A DNA stretch of 64,000 nucleotides from Sphingomonas sp. 7/4-4 (lineage in GTDB: Bacteria; Pseudomonadota; Alphaproteobacteria; Sphingomonadales; Sphingomonadaceae), in NCBI RefSeq assembly GCF_027941955.1, contig NZ_CP115960.1:3054501-3118500 (forward strand), written 5' to 3'. The position numbers and the translations under genes were made by a program. This document shows positions 41,847 to 52,013 of the stretch, one piece after another. Position 1 is the stretch's first letter, and each line of letters opens with the position of its first letter. The notes under the pieces are model-generated. The model did no database searches. It saw only the letters and a list, made by a program, of their open reading frames with translations, and was not told the origin of the DNA.

Positions 41847-41875
41847 GCCACGCACGCGACCCAGGGCCAGCCGGC

Positions 41876-42908
41876 ATGACCACCCCAATGCGAATCGCCG
41901 TCGATGCGATGGGCGGCGACGAGGGGATCGCGGTTATGCTCGCGGGCGTTGCGCGTGCGCGCCGTCGTTTCGAGGGGATGGAATTCATCCTCGTCGGCGA
42001 CGAGGCGCAGATTCGCGCGGGTCTCGAAAGCCACCCGAATTTGACGGCTGCGTCGGAGATCGTCCACGCGGCCGGCGTCGTCGCGGCCGATGAGAAGCCG
42101 AGCGCAGCGATTCGCCGCGCCAAGACCACGTCGATGGGAATCGCCATCGATCAGGTGAAGCAGGGCAAGGCCGGCGCCGCCGTATCCTCGGGCAATACCG
42201 GCGCGTTGATGGCGATGGCCAAGCTGTCGCTCCGCACCATGCCGGGGATCGACCGGCCCGCGCTCGCGGCGTTGCTGCCGACACTTGGCGAGAACGACAC
42301 CGTGATGCTCGATCTCGGCGCCAATACCGAAGTGGATGCGCAGAACCTCATCCAGTTCGCGGTGATGGGCGCCGCTTATGCGCGAATCGCGCTCGACCTC
42401 GAAAGCCCTCGCGTCGCTTTGCTCAACATCGGCACCGAGGAGATGAAGGGCACCGACAAGATCTCGCGAGGCCGCCGCCGAACTGCGCGCCGCCAAGCAT
42501 CTGCGGCTCGACTTCAAGGGCTTCATCGAAGGCAACAAGCTGTCGCGCGGCGAAATCGACGTGATCGTCTGCGACGGTTTCGCCGGCAATATCGCGCTCA
42601 AGACGATCGAGGGGACCGCGCGATTCGTGGCGGACCTGCTCAAGCGCGCTTTCTCCAGCTCGACGCGCTCGAAGATCGGCTTCCTGATCTCGCGCCCGGC
42701 CACCGAGTTGCTGCGTACCCATCTCGATCCCAACAATCACAATGGCGCGATCTTCCTCGGCCTGAACGGCATCGTCGTGAAGAGCCATGGCAGCGCGAAC
42801 GAACTGGGCGTAGACACGGCAATCGGTTTCGCGGCGAAGATGCTGCGCGACGACCTCAATCGGCGAATCGCCGAGGATCTCGGGAATTTCGAGGCAAAGG
42901 CTGCGTGA
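41876..42908 (+). CDS. plsX: phosphate acyltransferase PlsX (one frameshift)
   Basis: About 343 residues after removing one extra base near 42464 ([17 protein letters not shown]). [13 protein letters not shown] at the start, [22 protein letters not shown] in the middle and [16 protein letters not shown] after the break are all standard. It makes acyl-phosphate from acyl-ACP for phospholipid synthesis. As read, the frame runs on into fabH and would make a false fusion. The stop overlaps the fabH GTG start. Confidence 0.94.
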
Positions 42909-43876
42909 CCATTCGTTCGGTGATTATGGGTACCGGCTCCTTCCTGCCGGAACGACGCGTTTCCAATGCCGAACTGGCGGAGCGCGTCGAGACTTCCGAT
43001 GAATGGATCGTCGAGCGCACCGGGATCCGCTTCCGCCACATCGCCGGGGACGATGAGACCACCAGCACGCTGGCGACCGCCGCGGCACGCGCCGCGCTCG
43101 AATCGGCAGGGATCGCCGCGACCGATATCGACCTGATCGTGCTGGCCACCGCCACGCCCGACCAGACCTTCCCGGCCAGCGCCACCCGCGTCCAGGCTGC
43201 ATTGGGCATCAACGATTGCGTCGCGTTCGACGTCGCGGCGGTGTGCTCGGGCTTCCTCTACGCAGTGCAGGTCGCCGATTCGATGATCCGCGCGGGCGCG
43301 CACCGGCGCGCGCTGGTGATCGGCGCCGAGACCTTCAGCCGCATCCTCGACTGGGAAGACCGCGCGACCTGCGTATTGTTCGGCGACGGCGCCGGCGCGA
43401 TCGTGCTCGAAGGCCAGGAGAGCGACGCAGCGACCGGCCGCGGCATCCTCGCGACCCGGCTGCACGCCGACGGCCGCCACAACGACCTGCTCTATGTCGA
43501 CGGCGGTCCCTCGACCACGGGCACCGTCGGCAAGCTGCGGATGAAGGGGCGCGAGGTCTTCCGCCACGCCGTGGTCAATCTCGCCGCGGTGATGGAGGAG
43601 ACGCTCGGCGCCGCGGGACTGTCCTCGGACCAGGTCGACTGGGTGGTGCCGCACCAGGCCAATGCCCGCATCCTCGATGCCACTGCGCGCAAGCTCGGGC
43701 TCGCGCCGGGGAAAGTGGTGGTGACCGTCGACCAGCACGCCAACACCTCGGCGGCATCGGTGCCGCTCGCGCTCGATACCGCAGTCCGCGACGGCCGGAT
43801 CAAGCAAGGCGACCTCCTGGTTCTCGAAGCCATGGGTGGGGGTTTTACCTGGGGTGCAGCGGTCGTACGTTTCTGA
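42905..43876 (+). CDS. fabH: 3-oxoacyl-ACP synthase III
   Basis: 323 residues from a GTG start (GTGA overlap with plsX). Catalytic Cys is in [15 protein letters not shown], catalytic His in [16 protein letters not shown] and Asn in [15 protein letters not shown], plus the C-terminal glycine-rich [14 protein letters not shown]. It condenses acetyl-CoA with malonyl-ACP to start fatty-acid synthesis. Its place after plsX is conserved in proteobacteria. Confidence 0.97.
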   Translation: MTIRSVIMGTGSFLPERRVSNAELAERVETSDEWIVERTGIRFRHIAGDDETTSTLATAAARAALESAGIAATDIDLIVLATATPDQTFPASATRVQAALGINDCVAFDVAAVCSGFLYAVQVADSMIRAGAHRRALVIGAETFSRILDWEDRATCVLFGDGAGAIVLEGQESDAATGRGILATRLHADGRHNDLLYVDGGPSTTGTVGKLRMKGREVFRHAVVNLAAVMEETLGAAGLSSDQVDWVVPHQANARILDATARKLGLAPGKVVVTVDQHANTSAASVPLALDTAVRDGRIKQGDLLVLEAMGGGFTWGAAVVRF

Positions 43877-43992
43877 TATGTGTCAGGCTGAGTGGTGAGT
43901 CGTTACTGAGGCGGAATGTTGAGGTTTGCGGCGTGATCGCAATCTGATAGAGTCAAGACCGGACACTGATTAACATTGGGGGACATGCCGAC

Positions 43993-44292
43993 ATGCCGGC
44001 TGCGGGCACGCTGACAAGGGCAGATCTGGCCGAATCGCTGCATCGCGAAGTCGGGCTTTCGCGCGCCGATGCCTCGCGTCTCGTCGAGCAGATTCTCGGA
44101 CATATGTGCGAAGCTCTTTCGAAGGGCGAGAACGTCAAGATCTCCGGTTTCGGCAGCTTCATCCTGCGCGACAAGGGCGAGCGGGTGGGGCGTAATCCCA
44201 AGACCGGTGTCGAAGTGCCGATCGCACCCCGCAGGGTGCTCACTTTCAGAGCCAGCCAGATGATGCGCGACCGCATCGTGGCAGGCAACTGA
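43993..44292 (+). CDS. ihfA: integration host factor alpha subunit
   Basis: 99 residues. [21 protein letters not shown] and [20 protein letters not shown] belong to the HU/IHF fold; the DNA-intercalating proline region is [14 protein letters not shown]. It bends DNA at specific sites and assists sigma-54 activation elsewhere in the chromosome. It is followed at once by a MerR gene, the conserved fabH-ihfA-merR order. Confidence 0.93.
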   Translation: MPAAGTLTRADLAESLHREVGLSRADASRLVEQILGHMCEALSKGENVKISGFGSFILRDKGERVGRNPKTGVEVPIAPRRVLTFRASQMMRDRIVAGN

Positions 44293-44300
44293 GAAGGGCC

Positions 44301-44638
44301 GTGCCCCCTCGGAGAAGGCGGCAGGCGCCCTCCGCACCATTGGGGAACTCGCGCAGGAAATCGGCCGACCCCAACATATATTAAGGTATTGGGAAACCCG
44401 TTTCCCCCAGCTCCGCCCGCTGACTCGCGCGGGAAACCGGCGTTATTACCGGCCCGACGACGTCGCCCTGGTGCGGCGCATCCACCATCTTCTCGCCGAT
44501 GAAGGCTATACGATCCGCGGCGTGCAGAAGCTGCTCGCCTCCGAAAAGGCGGCCACCCGGTCGCCCCGGAGCAGCGCCGAGGCGTTCACTGCAATCCGCG
44601 ACGCGCTGGTCAAGGCGCTCGAAGAGGATGGCGGCTAG
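44301..44638 (+). CDS. MerR family transcriptional regulator (probable frameshift at start)
   Basis: 112 residues: a clear winged HTH IGRPQHILRYWETRFPQLRP and NRRYYRPDDVALVRRIHHLL, then a short helical tail. The coding frame has no ATG, GTG or TTG between the preceding in-frame stop (44261-44263) and the domain. A GTG at 44301, with an AGAAGG site six bases upstream, is in frame if the CCCCC at 44304-44308 had one more C (VPPSEKAAGALRTIGE). The gene follows ihfA in many alphaproteobacteria. Target unknown. Confidence 0.85.
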
Positions 44639-45171
44639 CGCGCATCCGGCCCGAGGCTGGGATCGAGATCGCGGGGGCGCACGAAGCGCACCAGCGTGGC
44701 GCTGCCGGCCTTCACCTCTTCCCAGCCCGCAATGTCGAAGGTCATCTCGGCCAGGGTCGCCGTGGGAAACTTGATCTCGACTTCGTCGCGCAGCGCGCCG
44801 CCGTCGGGCACCAGCAGCAGCACGAGTTCCTCGAGCCCCGGATTATGCCCGACGAGCAGCACGTGATCGGCCCCGTCGGGCAGCCCGTGGACGACATCGA
44901 GCAGAGTCGCGGTCGAGGCGAGGTAGATGCGCTGGTCCCAGGCGGGGGCGAGGTCGCTGCCATAGCCCTGGCCGACATGATCGAGCGTCTCGACCACGCG
45001 CATCGCGGGCGAGGCGACGACGCGCTCGAAGGCGAGGCCCAGCGCCTTCATGTGGCGGCCGACCATCGCCGCGGCGCGCTGGCCCTTGGGGTTGAGCGGC
45101 CGATCGAAATCGCGCGCGACCGGATCGTCCCAACCCGACTTGGCGTGGCGCAGCAGCGTGAGCGTCTTCAT
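44635..45171 (-). CDS. SixA-type histidine phosphatase
   Basis: 178 residues. MKTLTLLRHAKSGWDDP contains the catalytic RHAK motif of SixA-like phosphohistidine phosphatases, with VVASPAMRVVETLDHV and VLLVGHNPGLEELVLLL completing the histidine phosphatase core. In E. coli SixA removes phosphate from the histidine of a phosphotransfer protein; here the partner is unknown. It starts 16 bases after the helicase stop and is probably co-transcribed with it. Confidence 0.9.
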   Translation of the reverse strand: MKTLTLLRHAKSGWDDPVARDFDRPLNPKGQRAAAMVGRHMKALGLAFERVVASPAMRVVETLDHVGQGYGSDLAPAWDQRIYLASTATLLDVVHGLPDGADHVLLVGHNPGLEELVLLLVPDGGALRDEVEIKFPTATLAEMTFDIAGWEEVKAGSATLVRFVRPRDLDPSLGPDAR

Positions 45172-45187
45172 CACTTCCCCAAGCTCG

Positions 45188-47889
45188 TCAGGCGTTCGCG
45201 GGCGCCTCATGCCGCAATCGGCTCTCGAGGAAAGCCGAACGCGCGCCACGGCCTCGTCGAGCGTGACGCGCGCCACCGGCGTGCCCGGCGGAAACGCATC
45301 GAGCAGCCGCGACGGGCTCGCCGCGGAGAGCAAAACGAAGCTGCCGCGATCGTCGGCGCGGCGAATCAGCCGGCCGAATGCCTGCGCCAGCCGCGCGCGG
45401 ACGATGCGATCGTCATACGCGGTGCCGCCGCCGGCGAGCCGCCGCGCCGCGTGGAGCACGCTCGGCTTGGGCCAGGGGACGCCCTCCATCACCACCAGCC
45501 GCAGCGAATGGCCGGGGACGTCGACACCGTCCCTGAGGGCATCGGTGCCGATCAGCGAGGTCCGCGGATCGTCGCGGAAGATGTCGACCAGGGTGCCGGT
45601 GTCGATCGGATCGACATGCTGGGCGAGCAAAGGAAGGCCCTCGCGCGCCAGTCGGTCGGCGATGCGGGCATGGACCGCGCGCAGCCGGCGGATCGCGGTG
45701 AACAGCCCCAGCGTGCCGCCTTCCGCCGCAACCACCAGCCGGGCATAGGCATTGGCGAGCGCGGGCAAGTCGCCGCGCTTGACGTCGGTGACGATGAGCA
45801 CTTCGGCCTGGCCCGGATAATCGAACGGGCTCGCCGCCTCGAACCGCTGGGCGGGGCGCAGCAGGTGCGACGCGCCGGTACGCGCCTCGGCAACGTCCCA
45901 GTCGCCGCCCGCGCGCAACGTCGCCGACGTGATCACGGCGCCGTGCGCGGGCTCGAGCACCGTTTTCGCGAAAGGCTTGGACGGATCGAGCCAGTGGCGG
46001 TGGAGGCCGACATCATATTCGCGCCCTCGACCCGATCGACTGCCAACCAGTCGACATATTCGGGATCGGCCGGCCCGCCGATCCGGGCGATCAGCGCCAG
46101 CCATGCGCCGACGGTCTCGGTCCGCCACCCGAGCGAAGCGATCGCGCCTTCGATTCGCGCGCGCGCCGGGCCGTCCATCCAGTCGGGCGCATCGGCGAGC
46201 ACCGCTTCGAGCCGGCGCCCGAGCTTGACCAATGGGCGGACGAGCGCGTCGAGCGCCGCGCCGGCAGGTCCCGCCGCCTCGACCAATGCGCCGTCGGGCT
46301 CGGCCAGCTCGGTCTCTAGGCCATAGCCCGCATCGCCCGAGCCGTTGACGTCTCGTGCATAGACCAGCCCGCGTACCGCCGCGAGCAGCGCCTCCACGGG
46401 TCCGAACGGCTCGCCTTCGTTCAGCCGCTGGAGCCAGCCGTCGCTGGGCAGCGCGCGGGCGGCATCGACTGCCTCGGCGATCGCGAGACCGCCCTCTTCG
46501 TCGTAACTCGCGACGTCGGAGAGCCGCGCGGCGAGGCCTCGCCTCCGACCGCGCGATCCCGATTCGGGGCCGGTGATCCAGCGGCGGATCTCGATCGCTT
46601 CCTGGCCGGTGAGCGCCGCCGAGAACATCGCGTCGGCGGCGTCGAACAGATGATGCCCCTCGTCGAAGACATAGCGCGTCGGCCGCGTCGCCGACTCTCT
46701 TCCTCGTGCCGCGTTGACCATCACCAATGCGTGATTCGCGATCACGATGTCGGCTTCGGCCGAGGCCCGCGCCGCGCGCTCGATGAAGCATTTCCGGTAA
46801 TGCGGGCAGCCGGCATAGATGCACTCGCCGCGCCGGTCGGTCAGCGCAGTCGAGCCGTTGCGGCGGAACAGAGTGGGCAGCCAGCCGGGCAAGTCGCCGC
46901 CGATCATGTCGCCGTCGGCGCTATATGCTGCCCAGCGCGCCACCAATTGCGCGAGGATCGCCGCGCGGCCGGCGAATCCGCCCTGCAGCGCGTCCTCCAG
47001 ATTGAGCAGGCACAGATAATTCTCGCGGCCCTTCCGGGTGACGATCCGCCGCTTGCGCGTCTCGGGATCGGGAAACAGCCGCTCGCTCTCCTGCGCGAGT
47101 TGGCGCTGCAGCGCCTTGGTGAAGGTCGACACCCAGACCGGCCCTTCGGCGCGCTCGGCCCAGAGCGAGGCGGGGGCGAGATAGCCGAGCGTCTTGCCGA
47201 TCCCCGTTCCCGCTTCGGCGAGGATCAGATTGGGCGAATCGCGCATTGCGCGCGGGGCGAAGGCGCCCGCAGCGGCGGCGGCATAATCGCGTTGGCCCTG
47301 GCGTCGCTCGGCACCGCTGCCGGTGAGCCGCGCCAGCCGTTCGGCGATATCCGTATCGGCGAGCGTGATGGTGCGCGGCGCGGGGCGCGGCGGGCGCTCC
47401 TCCCATTCGGGAAGTTTCGAGAACAGCCAGCGTTCGGCCTGGCCCGGCTTGGCGATCGCCGGGCTCAACGCCGGCGCCCAGGGCCAGCGCAGCCGGAACA
47501 GCGACTGGAGCGAATTCCACCCCTTCGCGCTCGGGCCAGTCACCCGCCGGCACCGCCAGCAGCGCCTCCGCGGCGCGGCGCAGAAACGGCGCGACCTCCG
47601 CATCGTTTTCGGGAATTGCGAGGCCGGTGGCGCGGGCAAGGCCCTTGGGCGTGGGAACCATGAAGCGCGCGGGACGGAGGAAGGCGAAGAGTTCGAGCAG
47701 ATCGAGCCCGTTGATCTCCGGATGGCCGAGCCTTTGGCCGATCAGCGGCGCATTGAGCAGGATCGTCGGCGTGTCGGCGGCGATGCGGATCGCCTCGCCA
47801 CGGCTGACGGCGCGCGTTTCCTCCGCGGTTGCGATCCAGATGCCGCCATGGCTGGCGTGGAGCGCGGGATAGGGCAGAGGCGGCGTCAT
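45188..47889 (-). CDS. DinG/XPD-like Fe-S DNA helicase (three frameshifts)
   Basis: About 900 residues after three corrections: near 47525 (one extra base, REGWNSLQSLFRL restored), near 46021 (one missing) and near 45232 (one missing, restoring the end VRAFLESRLRHEAPANA). Walker A is EAGTGIGKTLGYLAPAS. The iron-sulfur cysteines are in YLCLLNLEDA and CIYAGCPHYRKC, and the DEAH box is VFDEGHHLFDAADAM. Motif VI is QAFGRLIRRADDRGSFVLL. A superfamily 2 5'-3' helicase for R-loops and replication blocks, inferred from family. The N-terminal 120 residues (PLPYPALHASHGGIWIA) are an extra domain. As read, the frame fuses with sixA. Confidence 0.88.
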
Positions 47890-47973
47890 CGGCGCGTCAA
47901 TCTGTACGCTTTTCGTTCCGCATCGCCAGCCGAAATCGCGTGTCGAGCACGGCAAAGTTGCGGGACTCGCGTG

Positions 47974-48420
47974 TCATTCGTCAACTTTGCCCGTCGGTAC
48001 GCAGCGCCTCGGCGGCACCGAGAACGCCGCGCGCACCGCGGCCAGCGCCATGCGGGTCTCATAGCGGTGGATCGTCCCGACGAACTTGCCGCGATAGAAA
48101 CGCGGCCGCGTCGAACCGTGTCTGAACTGGTCGATCACGAAGTCGAGCGCACGCTCGCGTGCTTCATATTCGACGATCGTCCAAGCGAGCGCGAAGCTCT
48201 CCGCGCCCGGGCGACGGCGCAGATTATAGGCGGAGGCGCCGCTCATCCCGACCGAACGCGCCGCCCGCGCGACCACGCCGCTTTCGGCCAGCGCCGCGAT
48301 GAACCCGCGCTGGCGCTCGGGCGTCCAGCCGTCGTGACGATGCCGGGTGAGCGGGACGGGGGTGAAATCGGGGAGTTCGTCCTCGATGTCAGGCGGATCG
48401 GGAGGCGACGACTCGTGCAT
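47974..48420 (-). CDS. hypothetical protein with DNA-binding-like helical core
   Basis: 148 residues from the ATG at 48420. The core DGWTPERQRGFIAALAESG followed by RAARSVGMSGASAYNLRRR looks like a helix-turn-helix of the terminase-small-subunit or transposase type. A tail, RFYRGKFVGTIHRYETRMAL, follows. Related hypothetical proteins seem common in sphingomonads. No enzyme motif was seen. It lies 84 bases upstream of the helicase on the same strand. The function is unknown. Confidence 0.7.
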   Translation of the reverse strand: MHESSPPDPPDIEDELPDFTPVPLTRHRHDGWTPERQRGFIAALAESGVVARAARSVGMSGASAYNLRRRPGAESFALAWTIVEYEARERALDFVIDQFRHGSTRPRFYRGKFVGTIHRYETRMALAAVRAAFSVPPRRCVPTGKVDE

Positions 48421-48873
48421 CCACGAGTCTATCCCAGACGAAATCCTACATTGGAAGGGGGAATGGCGGGGTTTGCTGACCGCCCAGTTGCGGACCTCGA
48501 TCGATCTTCTTGGCAACGACGAAGTCTGGCCGACTGCAGGCAGTCCGCTTTCGAGCAGCGCCGACTGAAAAGCCGACGTCGCCAATGGCGCCTCGAAACC
48601 GCTTAGTCTGGTCGTCAGCCCTTGGCTCGATAACTGTCGGGGCGAGGCCCTTTCGAAGCAGGATGTGTTAAGTCAATCGGCCGTGATAGGGACCTGCCCG
48701 ATCTGTACCGTAGAGCGCCGAACGCCGCATAACCTCATGTCGAACTTGTAGGTCGCTCAACTTCAGCGCATGTCGTGCGAAGGCCGCTCGTATATGTCGA
48801 GAGCATATAATTGCTTGACTCGTTCACCCGTTCTGACTATATGCTATAGACATATAAACGAGGAACAGGGTTC
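48421..48873. other. intergenic stretch with repeat copy D and higBA control region
   Basis: No gene was found. It contains the short repeat copy AAATCCTACATTGGAAG (48441-48457), 20 bases before the start of the minus-strand hypothetical gene, then about 330 bases of unannotated sequence, then the higBA operators and promoter described separately. Confidence 0.7.
48791..48856 (+). promoter_or_regulatory. higBA promoter with two TATATG-N7-CATATA operators
   Basis: Two inverted repeats with identical six-base arms and seven-base centres lie at 48791-48809 and 48838-48856. Between them is a -35 box TTGACT (48815-48820), and the -10 box TATATG (48838-48843), 17 bases downstream, is the left arm of the second operator. 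This layout would let an antitoxin dimer block RNA polymerase, the usual autorepression of higBA operons. The higB start follows at 48874 after a GAGGAAC site. Confidence 0.8.
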
Positions 48874-49170
48874 ATGCGGATCGGAGTGTCAGACAAGCGG
48901 ATCAAGCTGCTGCTCCGCACACCTCCGGGCGAGGCGGTGCGCGGGCTGCAACCTGCAGTTGCAATGTCGATCCGCATTCGCTTCGGCGTGCTTTCGGCGG
49001 CGGATAGCTTGAAGGAGGCCGCAGACGCGCACCCTGAATGGCGAACGCACCGTTATGGCGGTAGCAAAACGCTTTGGAGCATCGACGTTACGGGCAGCAC
49101 CCGTTTGCTTTTTGATTACAACACCAAGGCTAAGGAGATTACGAATATGACCTACGACGATCCGCATTAG
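48874..49170 (+). CDS. higB: HigB/RelE-type toxin
   Basis: 98 residues. The C-terminal part YGGSKTLWSIDVTGSTRLLFDY resembles the RNase beta-hairpin of HigB-like RelE toxins, which cut mRNA on the ribosome. The exact catalytic set cannot be fixed by eye. It precedes an antitoxin gene (toxin-first order, typical of higBA) with a 50-bp gap and shares its promoter. Base composition is AT-richer than in flanking genes, suggesting acquisition. Confidence 0.75.
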   Translation: MRIGVSDKRIKLLLRTPPGEAVRGLQPAVAMSIRIRFGVLSAADSLKEAADAHPEWRTHRYGGSKTLWSIDVTGSTRLLFDYNTKAKEITNMTYDDPH

Positions 49171-49220
49171 CGAGGAGACGGCTGGCGCGTCCGCACGCGC
49201 AGCCAGTTGCAATTATTCGG

Positions 49221-49568
49221 ATGTTTGACATGCCTACCACGGAGAACCAGTTCATCGAACGCAACGAGTTCCTTACGGACCTCTATCCCATCCACCCCGG
49301 CGTTATGTTGAAGGTGGAAGTTCTTCCTACCCACAAGGTCACGGGGTCGGCCTTGGCAGACGCGATTAGCGCTACGCAGCCGAGTGTTGCCAAGGTGTTG
49401 AATGGCAAGGGGCCCATTACGCCAGCACTTGCGGCGCGCATCGAAGCCGCGACTGGATATTCGGCTGCTTTGCTTTGCAAGATGCAGACCGCATACGATC
49501 TGGCAGAAGTAAGAAGGGAAAATCAGGCGCGCCTTGAGAGCATTCCTAGGCTCGCCGCGTTTGCATAG
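49221..49568 (+). CDS. higA: HigA-family antitoxin (XRE helix-turn-helix)
   Basis: 115 residues. IHPGVMLKVEVLPTHKVTGSA and LADAISATQPSVAKVLNGKG PITPALAARIEAATGYSAAL form the HigA HTH (residues about 30-90). It should neutralise HigB and repress the shared promoter at 48791-48856. The start is 49221 or the in-frame ATG at 49230. A good intrinsic terminator follows at 49604-49634. Confidence 0.92.
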   Translation: MFDMPTTENQFIERNEFLTDLYPIHPGVMLKVEVLPTHKVTGSALADAISATQPSVAKVLNGKGPITPALAARIEAATGYSAALLCKMQTAYDLAEVRRENQARLESIPRLAAFA

Positions 49569-49603
49569 GATAGGATTGGAAACCCTTCAAAGCTGATATC
49601 TAA

Positions 49604-49634
49604 ACGGCCATCCCGACGGGTGGCCGTTTTTTAT
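49604..49634 (+). terminator. intrinsic terminator of higBA
   Basis: ACGGCCA and TGGCCGT form a perfect seven-base stem around a ten-base loop, followed by TTTTTTATTTT. It stands 36 bases after the higA stop. Confidence 0.9.
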
Positions 49635-49889
49635 TTTCTATCGCCTTGATCTTCGCCATCTCGCTTTCCTAAGCGCTGCGATGCGGACACTAATCCGCGC
49701 TTCGGTGTTGCATCTATCCAGAGACCAATGGCGGCTTTCGGGATTAAGCGCCTGCTCTGAATGACTTGAACTGGGCGCCTAGCGACCACGCTCGCGGAAC
49801 GCCGTGACGCCTGTAAACCATCCGTTGCGGACCTGGCAGCCGACCGAATAGCGGACCTTCCTCTCTGGCCGGATGCCGAATGACCCGCC
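49635..49889. other. intergenic stretch without recognisable gene
   Basis: About 255 bases between the higBA terminator and the end of a minus-strand cupin gene. I see no open frame with recognisable similarity and no clear RNA or repeat structure. Confidence 0.6.
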
Positions 49890-50294
49890 CTATTTCGCCG
49901 GGAGGTGCGTCGTGTCGCGCTTTCCGGACCAGCTGATGAACATCGTGCACCGATCGCTGAGGCACGAATCGACGTGCGGCTGGTTGGCCGGCTGGAACCA
50001 GTAGCTTCCGGGGCCCATGGACGGCGCCGAGGCGTAGGCGCCGGCCTCCGCATGCTTCATCACGCCCTCGATGACGACGAGCCGGTAATCCGAGGAATGC
50101 ACATGCGGCCCGCCTTCGCCGCGACCGAAGCGCATGAGCATGTCGGAGGGGCCGGTCGCGGGATCGCCACTGAGCACTGCGATCTGCGTGCTGTTCGGGT
50201 CGTTCGGATTGGTGGGCACGAAGCGAGCCTCTGTGACGGGCACCGTCACGGCGGCTTGCGACGCCGCCGCCAGCAAGGCGATGATGTAGCTCAT
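49890..50294 (-). CDS. small cupin-like secreted protein
   Basis: 134 residues with a probable signal peptide (MSYIIALLAAASQAAVTVP). GGPHVHSSDYRLVVIEGVMKH is a cupin motif-1-like segment with two histidines and a later GPGSYWFQPANQPHVDSC resembles motif 2. DUF4437-type sugar-binding or enzyme-like cupins look like this; the ligand is unknown. The two Cys near the C-terminus (CLSDRC) may form a disulfide. Confidence 0.75.
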   Translation of the reverse strand: MSYIIALLAAASQAAVTVPVTEARFVPTNPNDPNSTQIAVLSGDPATGPSDMLMRFGRGEGGPHVHSSDYRLVVIEGVMKHAEAGAYASAPSMGPGSYWFQPANQPHVDSCLSDRCTMFISWSGKRDTTHLPAK

Positions 50295-50420
50295 CAACGG
50301 TCTCTCCTCGTAACCGGTGGGGACGCTCCCACAGCGGAAGCATGTATGCAACGCACGGCGCGTCATGCCCTATGCGCGACGCTGGCTCCCTGCGCCGGTC
50401 TTCGCTAGACGCGCCTGATC

Positions 50421-52013
50421 ATGACCGACATCGCACCCGAACTGCGCGCCGCCGCGCTCGACTCCAAGGCCTGGCCCTATGAAGAGGCGCGGAAACTGCT
50501 CAAGCGCTATCCGGACGGTGCGCCGGCGAAAGGCCATGTCCTGTTCGAGACCGGCTATGGCCCGTCGGGGCTGCCGCATATCGGCACGTTCAACGAAGTG
50601 CTGCGCACGACGATGGTGCGCCGCGCGTTCGAGACCCTGTCGGACATTCCGACCCGCCTGATCGCATTCAGCGACGACATGGACGGGCTACGGAAAGTGC
50701 CGGACAACGTGCCCAACAAGGAGATGCTGGCCGAGCATCTCGGCAAGCCGCTGACGCGCATTCCCGATCCGTTCGGCACGCATGAGAGCTTCGCCGCGCA
50801 CAATAATGCATTGCTCCGCGAGTTCCTCGATCGCTTCGGCTTCGACTATGAGTTCGTCTCGTCGACCGATTATTATGCGGACGGCATTTTCGACGATGCG
50901 CTGAAGAATGTGCTGCGCCACTATCAGGGCATCATGGACGTGATGCTGCCGACGCTGCGCAAGGAGCGCCAGGCGACCTATTCGCCGGTGTTGCCGGTGA
51001 GCCCGAAGAGCGGCATCGTCCTCCAGGTGCCCATCGAGGTGCTCGATCCCGAGACGGGGATGATCGCGTTCGAGGATGCCAGTGACGGTAGGGGCGAACG
51101 GATCGAGCAGTCGATCCTCGGCGGGCAGGCGAAGCTGCAGTGGAAGGTCGACTGGGCGATGCGCTGGGTGGCGCTCGGCGTCGATTACGAGATGTCGGGC
51201 AAGGACCTGATCGATTCGGTGATCCAGTCGTCGAAGATCACGCGGGTGCTGGGCGGCAGGCCGCCCGAGGGCTTCAACTACGAGATGTTCCTCGACGAGA
51301 AGGGCGAGAAGATCTCCAAATCCAAGGGCAACGGGCTCAGCCTCGAGCAATGGCTGACCTATGGACCCGACGAGAGCCTGGCTTTCTACATCTATCGCGA
51401 GCCCAAAAAGGCCAAGGCGCTCCACCTCGGGCTGATCCCGCGCGCAGTGGACGATTACTGGCAGTTCCGCGGCAATTATGCCGCCCAGCCGATCGAGCAG
51501 AAGCTCGGCAATCCGGTGCACCATATCCATAACGGCCCGCCGCCGGCGGAGACCTTGCCGGTGACGTTCGGGTTGCTGCTCAACCTGGTCGGGGTGATGG
51601 GCGAGGCGAGCAAGGAGCAGGTCTGGGCCTATCTCGCCAATTATGTCCCCGACGCGACGCCCGAGAGCTATCCGGCGCTCGACGGCTTGATCGGCTATGC
51701 GCTGGCTTATGCCCGTGACTTCGTGACGCCGACGCTCAAGAAGCGCGCGCCCGAGGGCGTCGAGGTCGAGGCGCTCCGGCGGCTCGACACCGAACTGGCG
51801 GCGCTCCCGGCCGACGCATCGGCCGAAGACATTCAGAATATCGTCTACGAGATCGGCAAGACCGGCGGGTTCGAGAGCCTGCGCGACTGGTTCAAGGCGC
51901 TGTACGAGACCCTGCTCGGCTCCGAGCAGGGACCGCGCATGGGCAGCTTCATCGCGCTCTACGGGATCGAGAACAGCCGGAAACTGATCACAGAGGCGCT
52001 AACCAGGGCATGA
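50421..52013 (+). CDS. lysK: class I lysyl-tRNA synthetase
   Basis: 530 residues. This is the archaeal-type class I LysRS used by most alphaproteobacteria. The HIGH-type motif is in [14 protein letters not shown] and the KMSKS-type motif in [10 protein letters not shown]. It charges tRNA-Lys without editing. Its TGA overlaps the next start by ATGA, so it is co-translated with nhaA, a pairing with no obvious functional link. Confidence 0.96.
   Translation: MTDIAPELRAAALDSKAWPYEEARKLLKRYPDGAPAKGHVLFETGYGPSGLPHIGTFNEVLRTTMVRRAFETLSDIPTRLIAFSDDMDGLRKVPDNVPNKEMLAEHLGKPLTRIPDPFGTHESFAAHNNALLREFLDRFGFDYEFVSSTDYYADGIFDDALKNVLRHYQGIMDVMLPTLRKERQATYSPVLPVSPKSGIVLQVPIEVLDPETGMIAFEDASDGRGERIEQSILGGQAKLQWKVDWAMRWVALGVDYEMSGKDLIDSVIQSSKITRVLGGRPPEGFNYEMFLDEKGEKISKSKGNGLSLEQWLTYGPDESLAFYIYREPKKAKALHLGLIPRAVDDYWQFRGNYAAQPIEQKLGNPVHHIHNGPPPAETLPVTFGLLLNLVGVMGEASKEQVWAYLANYVPDATPESYPALDGLIGYALAYARDFVTPTLKKRAPEGVEVEALRRLDTELAALPADASAEDIQNIVYEIGKTGGFESLRDWFKALYETLLGSEQGPRMGSFIALYGIENSRKLITEALTRA

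Noticed and set aside
41876..43876. Apparent PlsX-FabH fusion protein of 666 residues
   Set aside because: The middle is Arg-rich wrong-frame sequence. Removing one base near 42464 gives a normal PlsX that ends by a GTGA overlap with a normal FabH.
44635..46824. Apparent helicase-SixA fusion
   Set aside because: A one-base loss near 45232 hides the helicase stop. The SixA part has its own start and normal length.
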